DNA of 6,737 bases, taken from contig JBLNAE010000054.1 in NCBI GenBank assembly GCA_050259195.1, positions 1 to 6,737 of the forward strand. Direction: 5' to 3'. The translations under genes were made by a program, and so were the position numbers. Of this stretch, positions 1-5,654 are shown piece by piece. The stretch comes from PSLL01 sp050259195. Lineage in GTDB: Bacteria; Desulfobacterota_D; UBA1144; Nemesobacterales; CSP1-2. A model generated the notes under the pieces. The model had not been told where the DNA came from. It worked only from the letters and a program-made list of their open reading frames with translations, and searched no databases. The number at the start of each line of letters is the position of its first letter. Within the stretch, counting starts at the first letter, position 1.

Positions 1-2
1 CC

Positions 3-662
3 GCGCCTGAAATGGAGCAGCAATACGGGGGCTTGTCCTCGGATTCTCAATCCCAGGCGCTTGTGGATAAGGTGGGGCAGCGCATTGTCGGCAGCACTAA
101 GGCGAAAGAGACTCCATACAAGTTTGAATTCCACCTTCTCGACGCTGATAATGTACTTAACGCTTTTGCTCTGCCGGGAGGACAGGTGTTTATCACATCC
201 GGCCTCTTGAAAAAACTGCAAACTGAAGGTCAGTTGGCGGCGGTGTTGGGACATGAGATTGGACACGTTGTTGCCCGTCATGGTGCTGAGCACATTGCCA
301 AGACACAACTGACTCAGGGCTTAACCGGCGCCGCTGTGATTGCAACTTATGATCCGAACAATCCCAACAGCCGGTACAGCACGGCGGTTGCGGCTTTGAT
401 TGGTCAGCTTGTGAGTCTGCGCTTTAACCGTGAAGATGAACTTGAGGCCGATAAGCTGGGCGTCCGATTTACGGGCGAGTCTGGATATGATCCCCATGCG
501 ATGATAGGAGTGATGGAAATTCTCGACGTTGCGATCCAGGGGCAAGGCCGACAGCCGGAATTCTTTAGTACGCACCCGAACCCGGATCATCGCATAGAGA
601 GAATTCAGGCAGCGATCAAAGAAATCTACCCTCAGGGGGCACCTGAGGGTCTTACTCCTTAA
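3..662 (+). CDS. M48 family zinc metalloprotease, 5'-truncated by window edge
   Basis: This is a zinc-dependent endopeptidase of the M48 family (YggG/LoiP, BepA and Oma1-like group), which normally works in the cell envelope on misfolded or misassembled proteins. Numbering from the first visible Met at base 12, HEIGH at 81-85 is the HExxH zinc and catalytic motif, and EADKLG at 145-150 supplies the third ligand (E145). STHPNPDHRIERI near 187-199 is the THP..RI block seen in bacterial secreted M48 proteins. The frame is open to the left edge, reading A-P-E before that Met, and family members have a signal peptide plus a leading helix upstream, so the true start is outside the window and the Met at 12 is internal. 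The protein ends soon after the RI block, with no room for the TPR domain of BepA, so it is closer to the short YggG/LoiP form. The stop is TAA at 660-662. The family call is very secure; the substrate is unknown. Confidence 0.95.
   Translation, partial: APEMEQQYGGLSSDSQSQALVDKVGQRIVGSTKAKETPYKFEFHLLDADNVLNAFALPGGQVFITSGLLKKLQTEGQLAAVLGHEIGHVVARHGAEHIAKTQLTQGLTGAAVIATYDPNNPNSRYSTAVAALIGQLVSLRFNREDELEADKLGVRFTGESGYDPHAMIGVMEILDVAIQGQGRQPEFFSTHPNPDHRIERIQAAIKEIYPQGAPEGLTP
629..649 (+). terminator. Perfect 8-bp hairpin inside the end of the protease gene, possible terminator
   Basis: Bases 629-636 (CCCTCAGG) and 642-649 (CCTGAGGG) are exact reverse complements around a 5-nt loop (GGGCA). The downstream stretch is pyrimidine-rich (TCTTACTCCTT) but is not a clean T tract. 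The hairpin lies within the last codons of the protease, 11 nt before the stop codon. Its position at a gene end before a 95-nt gap favours termination or 3'-end protection of the mRNA. The imperfect T tail makes Rho-independent termination only possible. Confidence 0.4.
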
Positions 663-757
663 CTTCCAGTAGAAGGATCAGATTATATCGCTTGAAATTC
701 AGCTTATAGTGCAATATGTATTAATGCAAATTTCCTTTAATGTATCTCTAAATCCCT

Positions 758-2236
758 ATGACCGAAAAAGACCCCCTTAAAGATATTGAACTCCTGATAC
801 GTTCCCGATACTGCATCATATTTCTCGATACGGCTGAAGAGGATCGCGCCGAGACGTTGATTAAACACCTTGCGGATCATTTGAAGCTTCCATTTTTCTC
901 CTGGACACGCACTAAGGGCTTGAGGCGTGAAGATATAGAAGGCTCAATCTATGACTCGACCGACCCTTCTATTGCCCTTGGCCATATCGAGCACTCGCAG
1001 TTTTCCGCGATATACAATTTCCAAGGATTTGGAGATTACCTTGAGGATAAGCTCATTGTGGCCAAGCTCAAAGACGCAGCCCTGCAATTCTCAAAGCGAA
1101 GCGGTACAATCATTATCACGGGTCAAGATATACAACTCCCGGATGCGCTAAAACCCATAAGCGCCAAAATTAAACTTTCCTCTCCACAGATCGAAGAATA
1201 TAAAGAACTTCTTTTTCGCATTATCCGAGACATGTATCCAAAGATGGAAGTGAAGATGGAGATGACCGATGGAGACATTAGCCGACTCTTGAGCAACATG
1301 AAGGGGCTTACTCTGACGGAGGCCGAAAAGGTGCTTACAAGGATTATTGTTGAGGATGGTAAATTGTCCCCGGAGGATATTAGAAGGGTCATAGAAGCGA
1401 AAAAAGATATTGTAGGGCGTGAGGGGCTTCTTGAATACCATCCGGTCGAAGAGGGAATGACTGATATTGCCGATCTTTCAAGTTTAAAGTCTTGGCTTGC
1501 AAAGCGTCGGGAGATTTTAGCCGATCCGAAAAGGGCTGCTAATTTTGGCCTTTCTTTTCCCAAGGGTGTGCTTCTACTCGGGGTTCCAGGCTGCGGCAAG
1601 AGCCTGTGTGCAAAAGCGATTGCTATGGAATGGGGACTGTCGTTGCTCAAGCTAGACACCTCGAATCTCTACGACAAGTATATTGGGGAGAGCGAGAAGA
1701 ACTTTAAAAGGGCAATAGAGACCGCAGAAAAATTGGCTCCGGTCATACTCTGGATTGATGAAATTGAGAAGGCATTCTCATCAGGCGGTGAAGAAGACGG
1801 CGGTGTCTCTATGAGAATTTTGGGTACCTTTCTCTCATGGCTTCAAGATAGAAAAGGGGACATATTCGTTGTAGCTACTGCTAATGACATTGTCAAACTC
1901 AATCCTGAGTTTCTGCGCAAGGGACGATTTGACGAGATATTCTTTGTAGACCTGCCGAGTGCCGAGACGAGAAAATCCATATTTGAAATACACCTTAAAA
2001 AGCGCAGTCAGGACCCGAACCGATTTGATATTTCCCGTCTAGTAAAAGCGACCGAAGGCTTCAGCGGCTCCGAGATTGAACAGGTTATTGTTTCCGGGCT
2101 TTATACAGCCTTTTCTGATAAGACCGAACTCTCCACACAGATAATCTTAAAAGAACTCTCTCTTACACGCCCGCTTTCCGTGACTATGGGAGAAAGATCG
2201 CCCAATTGCGTAGCTGGGCAAGGGAAAGAACGGTAA
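758..2236 (+). CDS. ycf46: Ycf46-like AAA+ ATPase, with a likely C-terminal frameshift
   Basis: This is a cytoplasmic AAA+ ATPase of the Ycf46 type, known from algal plastids and cyanobacteria and common in many bacteria; its remodelling substrate is generally unknown. Residues 1-220 form the N-terminal half typical of the family (opening LLIRSRYCIIFLDTAEEDRAE). The AAA module follows: Walker A GVPGCGKS 275-282, pore-loop-1-like YIG 308-310 in a YIGESEKN block, Walker B ILWIDE 330-335, sensor 1 N377 in ATAND, arginine fingers R387 and R390 in RKGRFDE, and sensor-2-region GFSGSEIE 434-441. All catalytic positions are intact, so the ATPase should be active. A TAA stop lies in frame at 749-751, so ATG 758 is the first possible start, although no purine-rich ribosome binding site precedes it. 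After LSVTMGE (residues 473-479) the sequence loses family character; the expected tail is found in another frame (see 2192-2247). The family call is very secure; the cellular role is unknown. Confidence 0.9.
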   Translation: MTEKDPLKDIELLIRSRYCIIFLDTAEEDRAETLIKHLADHLKLPFFSWTRTKGLRREDIEGSIYDSTDPSIALGHIEHSQFSAIYNFQGFGDYLEDKLIVAKLKDAALQFSKRSGTIIITGQDIQLPDALKPISAKIKLSSPQIEEYKELLFRIIRDMYPKMEVKMEMTDGDISRLLSNMKGLTLTEAEKVLTRIIVEDGKLSPEDIRRVIEAKKDIVGREGLLEYHPVEEGMTDIADLSSLKSWLAKRREILADPKRAANFGLSFPKGVLLLGVPGCGKSLCAKAIAMEWGLSLLKLDTSNLYDKYIGESEKNFKRAIETAEKLAPVILWIDEIEKAFSSGGEEDGGVSMRILGTFLSWLQDRKGDIFVVATANDIVKLNPEFLRKGRFDEIFFVDLPSAETRKSIFEIHLKKRSQDPNRFDISRLVKATEGFSGSEIEQVIVSGLYTAFSDKTELSTQIILKELSLTRPLSVTMGERSPNCVAGQGKER

Positions 2237-2247
2237 GCGTCCAGTGA
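2192..2247 (+). other. Out-of-frame C-terminal tail of the AAA ATPase (one-base deletion near 2193-2195)
   Basis: In the annotated frame the protein ends with SPNCVAGQGKER, which is unlike the family. If one A is restored to the AAA run at 2193-2195, the frame reads ...LSVTMGE-KIAQLRSWARERTVSVQ and stops at TGA 2245-2247. As I recall the family, Ycf46-type proteins commonly end with LSVTM followed by a charged helix containing LRxWA and arginines, which this restored reading matches. The sequence therefore shows either a sequencing or assembly indel in a short homopolymer, or a recent natural frameshift that affects only the last 13 or so residues. The ATPase core is untouched either way. Confidence 0.7.
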
Positions 2248-2265
2248 CTACGAGAAGCAACGATG

Positions 2266-2274
2266 TGATATACT
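2266..2274 (+). promoter_or_regulatory. Possible extended -10 promoter element upstream of the SRAP gene
   Basis: TGATATACT matches the extended -10 pattern TGnTATAAT with one mismatch (TATACT at 2269-2274). No good -35 box lies 16-18 nt upstream (GACTAC at 2246-2251), which extended -10 promoters can tolerate. Transcription from here would begin near 2281, run through the palindromic repeat at 2300-2360, and reach the SRAP gene with a leader of about 130 nt. This is a pattern match only. Confidence 0.25.
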
Positions 2275-2299
2275 AATATGGCTTTAGGTGGTTTGCATT

Positions 2300-2360
2300 T
2301 TGTAGGGGCGAATCTTGTATTCGCCCACAATCAGGGCAATCACAAGGATTGCCCCCACAA
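2300..2360. repeat. Double-hairpin intergenic palindromic repeat (REP/MITE-like)
   Basis: There are two adjacent hairpins. GGGCGAAT at 2306-2313 pairs with ATTCGCCC at 2319-2326 around the loop CTTGT. GGGCAATC at 2334-2341 pairs with GATTGCCC at 2347-2354 around the loop ACAAG. The second 21-nt hairpin is roughly the reverse complement of the first, including its loop. The outer ends TTGTAGGGGC (2300-2309) and GCCCCCACAA (2351-2360) are inverted repeats with one mismatch. The whole element can therefore fold either as two small hairpins or as one long one. No T tract follows, so it is not a standard terminator. It encodes nothing visible. Its layout fits a dispersed palindromic repeat or a short non-autonomous mobile element, but genome-wide copy number cannot be seen here. 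Confidence 0.75.
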
Positions 2361-2408
2361 TGTAGATGGAATTGTTATTAATTGATCGGACTTGGTGAAT
2401 AAGAGAAT

Positions 2409-3086
2409 ATGTGCGGACGATACACACAAACTATTGATTTAGAAACCTTGCGGAAGCGTTTTGGATTTGATTCGGGTGAGATCGCGCTTGAGCCGCGATA
2501 CAATCTCGCTCCTGGACAAGAAGCGCCTGTGGTTGTCGGAGAGGGTGCAAGGATTCTCAAACTGATGCGATGGGGACTTGTGCCGTACTGGGCAAAAGAA
2601 GCTTTTATCGGATATAAGATGATAAATGCGCGGGCAGAAACCCTGGCACAGAAACCCAGTTTCAAGAAATCTTTTAGAGAGAGGCGCTGCCTTGTTTTGG
2701 CGGATGGCTTTTATGAATGGCGTAAGTTAAAGGGCAAACGCACGGGGATTCCCATGCGCTTTATGCTAAAGAGCCGGGAGCCATTTGCATTTGCCGGTCT
2801 ATGGGATGCATGGAAAAGGCCGGAGGGGGATATACTCTTATCTTTCACAATCATCACGACGGAGGCAAATGAACTGCTGCGGTCTGTTCACGACCGGATG
2901 CCTGTAGTTCTCAGACCGCAGGACGAAGATAAGTGGCTTGATCTGGATTTGAAGAACGTTGATCGTCTGGTTCCGCACCTCGCGCCCTATCCTTCCGACA
3001 CGATGGAAGGATACGAGGTCTCAACACTGGTTAATTCTCCTAAAAATGATGTTCCAGAGTGTATCCTGCCAGAAGGCGGTCAATAA
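2409..3086 (+). CDS. yedK: SRAP-domain protein (YedK/HMCES family, abasic-site DNA crosslinking)
   Basis: The SRAP family forms a covalent thiazolidine link between its N-terminal cysteine and abasic sites in single-stranded DNA, which shields the lesion during replication. Older annotations call it an SOS response-associated peptidase. The sequence opens with MCGRYTQ, and after Met removal Cys2 is the DNA-reactive residue; this also fixes the start codon. Other active-site blocks are N73 and R75 in NARAET, E103 in DGFYEW, and H161 in HDRMPVVL, corresponding to N75, R77, E105 and H160 of E. coli YedK. At 225 residues it has the usual family length and looks intact. The upstream AAGAG at 2401-2405 is only a weak ribosome binding site and sits close to the start. 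The gene stands alone between non-coding gaps and is bracketed by the palindromic repeat and its decayed half copy. No SOS box is recognised upstream. Confidence 0.95.
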   Translation: MCGRYTQTIDLETLRKRFGFDSGEIALEPRYNLAPGQEAPVVVGEGARILKLMRWGLVPYWAKEAFIGYKMINARAETLAQKPSFKKSFRERRCLVLADGFYEWRKLKGKRTGIPMRFMLKSREPFAFAGLWDAWKRPEGDILLSFTIITTEANELLRSVHDRMPVVLRPQDEDKWLDLDLKNVDRLVPHLAPYPSDTMEGYEVSTLVNSPKNDVPECILPEGGQ

Positions 3087-3102
3087 ATAACGTAGGTTTA
3101 TA

Positions 3103-3120
3103 TTTGTGAGGGCGAACCTT
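3103..3120. repeat. Decayed half copy of the palindromic repeat
   Basis: TTTGTGAGGGCGAACCTT resembles the left end of the full element at 2299-2316 (TTTGTAGGGGCGAATCTT), differing at three positions when aligned without gaps. The right arm is not preserved: the following bases ATCGAGGTCG no longer pair with it. The copy is in the same orientation as the full element and lies just after the SRAP stop codon. It most likely represents a truncated or eroded relic, but a match this short could still partly be chance. Confidence 0.5.
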
Positions 3121-3141
3121 TATCGAGGTCGAAAATCTTTA

Positions 3142-3174
3142 TTGATAGGAAACTTTATTCGGTTATCATATAAT
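3142..3174 (+). promoter_or_regulatory. Possible promoter for the TIM-barrel/radical SAM unit
   Basis: TATAAT at 3169-3174 is a perfect -10 consensus in an AT-rich stretch, about 49 nt before the start codon. The best -35-like hexamer is TTGATA at 3142-3147, but the 21-nt spacer is longer than the usual 16-18 nt. The -10 match is therefore the main support. It is well placed to drive the two overlapping genes that follow. Confidence 0.4.
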
Positions 3175-3210
3175 TAATTTTTGCGTACAACGGGTTAAAA
3201 TTTCGGAAAA

Positions 3211-3216
3211 AGGAAG
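3211..3216 (+). promoter_or_regulatory. Ribosome binding site deciding the TIM-barrel gene start
   Basis: AGGAAG lies 6 nt before ATG 3223 and only 1 nt before another ATG at 3218. The 3218 ATG is out of frame and reads just ATG-AAA-TGA, so the spacing selects 3223 as the real start. The overlapping ATGAAATG arrangement is a small oddity of this start region. Confidence 0.65.
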
Positions 3217-3222
3217 AATGAA

Positions 3223-4005
3223 ATGAACTTCAAAGACGACATACACGTTGCACTTCCCTGGTATGTAATGGAGAAGTACTTTGATATTGCATATTCAACG
3301 GGTCTTAATCTAGAGTTTGGGTTGAGCAGTGATGTATTAGACCGTCTTGAATTCAAAGAGGTTGAGAAAGTGGGGGACATGATGAAAAACAAGGAACTCG
3401 CCTGTACCCTCCACGCCCCTTTCTTAGATCTCTCATCCGGTGCACTCGATTCAAAGGTTCTTGATATTACAAGGCTCAGATTCCAACAGGCCATGGATGT
3501 AGCCAGCATTCTGAAGCCAAGATGTATTGTGTTTCATACTGGATTTGATACACACCACTATGGCGGATACGCAGAATACTGGATTAGGAAATGTATGGAG
3601 ACATGGAAATGGGTTATGGATTATGCGGAAAAACTTGAATTAAAAATAGCGATAGAAAATGTCTTTGATACTAATCCAAGCGTGCTAAAGAAGATAATCT
3701 CTTCCATTCCTCACCCACTTTTAGGAGTTTGTCTCGATGCAGGCCACATAAACGTCTTTTCTCAAGTGCCTGCTGAAGAGTGGTTTGATGAATTAGGGGA
3801 TAAGGTTTTTGAGACTCATCTCCATGATAATAATGGCAAGTACGATGAGCACATCGGTATTGGAACGGGCACTTTTGATTTCCAAAAATTCTTTAAACTT
3901 CTCTGGAGAGATAGCACGAGACCTGTTCTTACAATTGAGGCGTCTAATCCCAAATCCGTAGAAGAGAGCATGGATTATTTAATGAACCTGAAACAACATG
4001 GCTAA
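3223..4005 (+). CDS. Metal-dependent TIM-barrel enzyme (sugar phosphate isomerase/epimerase, endonuclease IV fold)
   Basis: This 260-residue protein belongs to the xylose-isomerase-like TIM-barrel superfamily (AP endonuclease 2 fold), whose members are sugar isomerases and epimerases, inosose dehydratases or endonuclease IV. Likely metal ligands appear in barrel order: H64 (LHAPF), H105 (FHTG), E145 (IEN), D172 and H175 (LDAGH), H199 (THLHD), D208 and H210 (YDEHIGIGTG) and E239 (TIEA). These match all nine zinc-ligand positions of E. coli endonuclease IV in kind and order, so a di- or trinuclear metal centre is plausible. I do not see endonuclease IV's usual signature blocks beyond these ligands, so a small-molecule substrate is more likely than DNA. 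There is no signal peptide, so it is cytoplasmic. It has a good ribosome binding site, and its last 8 nt overlap the radical SAM gene, which implies translational coupling. The fold is secure; the substrate is unknown. Confidence 0.88.
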   Translation: MNFKDDIHVALPWYVMEKYFDIAYSTGLNLEFGLSSDVLDRLEFKEVEKVGDMMKNKELACTLHAPFLDLSSGALDSKVLDITRLRFQQAMDVASILKPRCIVFHTGFDTHHYGGYAEYWIRKCMETWKWVMDYAEKLELKIAIENVFDTNPSVLKKIISSIPHPLLGVCLDAGHINVFSQVPAEEWFDELGDKVFETHLHDNNGKYDEHIGIGTGTFDFQKFFKLLWRDSTRPVLTIEASNPKSVEESMDYLMNLKQHG

Positions 4006-5569
4006 AAAGAGGGTCTGTTTTATCAATCCGGCTTTTCCGGAATCGCTTTGGAGCTTTCATGGTGTCACCTCGCTCATAGGGAAAAAAGGATCATTTGCAC
4101 CTCTAGGGATTGCAACCATAGCCGCCTGTACACCGCCTGATTTCGAGATTGAAATCTACGACGAAGAGATTGAATCCATCAATTTTGATACGAGTGCCGA
4201 CATTATTGCCCTTACCGCTTTTAACGTTCAGTCGGCAAGGGCTTTTGAGATTGCGCGGGAGTTTAAGAAGCGTGAAAAGTTGGTCTGTATGGGCGGGCCT
4301 TACGCGAGTCTCTGTCCTGAGAAATGTAAGCCCTACGTAGATGTCCTGCTTGAAGGAGAAGGAGAACTTATATGGCCGGAGTTTCTAGCCGATTATAAAG
4401 AGAATAGGCATAAAAGCTACTATAAGCAGAAGCAGAATATTTCAATGCTCTCTTCTCCCTTGCCGCACTTTGATTTGTTAAAGGTGGAGGATTATTTTGA
4501 GTTTCCTGTTCAGACAAGCCGAGGGTGCCCATTTACGTGCGAGTTCTGCGACATTATTGTCACGGACGGAAGAGTTCCAAGAACTAAGTCGGTTAATCAG
4601 GTTTTGACGGAAATAGACAAGCTCTACAAGCTTGGTGTTGACTCAGTGGTATTTACAGACGCCAATTTTATAGGCAATCCCAAATATACTAAACAATTGC
4701 TTGAGGAACTTATAAGGTTTGGCAAAGGGCATAATTTCCCCATTAGCTTTGCCTGTGAAGCGACGATAAACCTGGCTACAAATGAAAAAGAAGAGATTCT
4801 CGGCTTAATGCGGGAGGCAAACTTCGACCGCGTGTTTGTGGGCGTAGAGTCTCCGAGAAAATCCAGTCTTCGGGAAACGAAAAAGCTTGTGAACACGCGC
4901 GGGTCTTTGGTAGAGAACATAAGAAAGATTCAGTCCTACGGCATGTATGTCGCCGCGGGTATGATCATAGGATTCGATAGTGACGATAAAGAGATATTTC
5001 AGGAGCAGTTCGATTTCTTAACGGAGGCTGGGATTCCATTTACTACCGTGGGAACTTTGGTCGCGTTTGAAAATACATCTCTTTATGAAAGGCTAAAGAA
5101 AGAGGGGCGTCTGGTTGAATTTACATACGAAAGCATGCGGGGTCATGGAGCGAGTGACACAAATTTCATTCCCAAGCAGATGACCCTTGAAGAACTCCGC
5201 CATGGCTATAACTGGCTTATCCGCGCTCTTTATGCGTATGATAGCTACTCCAAACGACTTTTGACATGGATAGACAATTTTTCTAAAAACGGAAATGGAC
5301 ACAAGCGCATACAGAGTAGGCCCTTTCCAAATAGATTCTTGAGAATAATAAAAAACGTGCTTTGGTATTATCTAATTACCAGAGACAAAAAGCGGCGACA
5401 TTTTTTTATATCAACTATACTTAAGACACTTAAGGGCGGATTAAATTCTCAGAGGTTAGAAGGCGCCTTGCATCTCCTTGTCCTACACAAACACTTTCAC
5501 GAGTATGTTGCGAAGGTTCACGGAAACCCGGAGTCTGCGGGTCATCTCTCTCCTTATTCGTCTAATTAG
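3998..5569 (+). CDS. B12-binding-domain radical SAM protein with DUF4070-like C-terminus
   Basis: This is a radical SAM enzyme in three parts. Residues about 1-140 form a Rossmann-type B12-binding domain, with MGGP at 98-101 and LLEGEGE at 117-123. Residues about 170-385 form the radical SAM barrel with C177, C181 and C184 (RGCPFTCEFC) as ligands of the 4Fe-4S cluster; VFVGVES 279-285 and GMIIGFDSDD 321-330 are typical later strands. Residues about 390-505 are helical and basic, ending LLVLHKHFHEY, as in the DUF4070 domain of this class. The cobalamin-ligating DxHxxG motif is absent (YDEEIES at 54-60), so any cobalamin would bind without the lower histidine ligand, as known for several members of this class. 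BchE and hopanoid-modifying enzymes are relatives; the reaction here cannot be named. The gene starts within the TIM-barrel gene with no clear ribosome binding site of its own, so translation is probably coupled. The family is secure; the substrate is unknown. Confidence 0.92.
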   Translation: MAKKRVCFINPAFPESLWSFHGVTSLIGKKGSFAPLGIATIAACTPPDFEIEIYDEEIESINFDTSADIIALTAFNVQSARAFEIAREFKKREKLVCMGGPYASLCPEKCKPYVDVLLEGEGELIWPEFLADYKENRHKSYYKQKQNISMLSSPLPHFDLLKVEDYFEFPVQTSRGCPFTCEFCDIIVTDGRVPRTKSVNQVLTEIDKLYKLGVDSVVFTDANFIGNPKYTKQLLEELIRFGKGHNFPISFACEATINLATNEKEEILGLMREANFDRVFVGVESPRKSSLRETKKLVNTRGSLVENIRKIQSYGMYVAAGMIIGFDSDDKEIFQEQFDFLTEAGIPFTTVGTLVAFENTSLYERLKKEGRLVEFTYESMRGHGASDTNFIPKQMTLEELRHGYNWLIRALYAYDSYSKRLLTWIDNFSKNGNGHKRIQSRPFPNRFLRIIKNVLWYYLITRDKKRRHFFISTILKTLKGGLNSQRLEGALHLLVLHKHFHEYVAKVHGNPESAGHLSPYSSN

Positions 5570-5643
5570 GGTTGAGTTTAAGACAATCTATTCCATTGGA
5601 CAATGCCATAATAAATTGCGATAGGACGAGTACGAAAGTATAA

Positions 5644-5650
5644 AGAGGAG
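5644..5650 (+). promoter_or_regulatory. Strong ribosome binding site of the right-edge gene
   Basis: AGAGGAG is complementary to the 16S rRNA 3' end and lies 4 nt before ATG 5655. It is the best Shine-Dalgarno match in the window and supports a real start at 5655 for a frame that stays open to the right edge. Confidence 0.65.
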
Positions 5651-5654
5651 AGTT

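Noticed and set aside
692..720. TTGAAA-17-TATGTA as a promoter for the AAA ATPase
   Set aside because: The spacing is right, but the -10 hexamer matches consensus at only about three positions, which is expected by chance in AT-rich DNA.
1123..1659. Long antisense open frame inside the AAA ATPase gene, with smaller ones opposite the protease, SRAP, TIM-barrel and radical SAM genes
   Set aside because: Each lies wholly or almost wholly opposite a strongly supported gene, shows no recognisable motif and has no convincing start context.
2189..2200. Programmed -1 ribosomal frameshifting at the end of the AAA ATPase
   Set aside because: The bases do not form an X XXY YYZ slippery heptamer in the coding frame, and no strong downstream stimulator is evident; an indel is simpler.
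2306..2354. Palindromic element read as a bidirectional Rho-independent terminator
   Set aside because: Neither hairpin is followed by a T tract on either strand, and the inverted-copy structure fits a repeat better.
2306..2354. Two hairpin units read as the start of a CRISPR array
   Set aside because: The units are in opposite orientation, only two exist, and no spacer of regular size separates them.
3218..3226. Mini-ORF ATG-AAA-TGA overlapping the TIM-barrel start
   Set aside because: Its ATG is only 1 nt from the ribosome binding site, too close for efficient initiation; probably incidental.
5607..5612. CATAAT as a -10 box for the right-edge gene
   Set aside because: No -35-like hexamer lies at a usable distance and no extended -10 TG precedes it.
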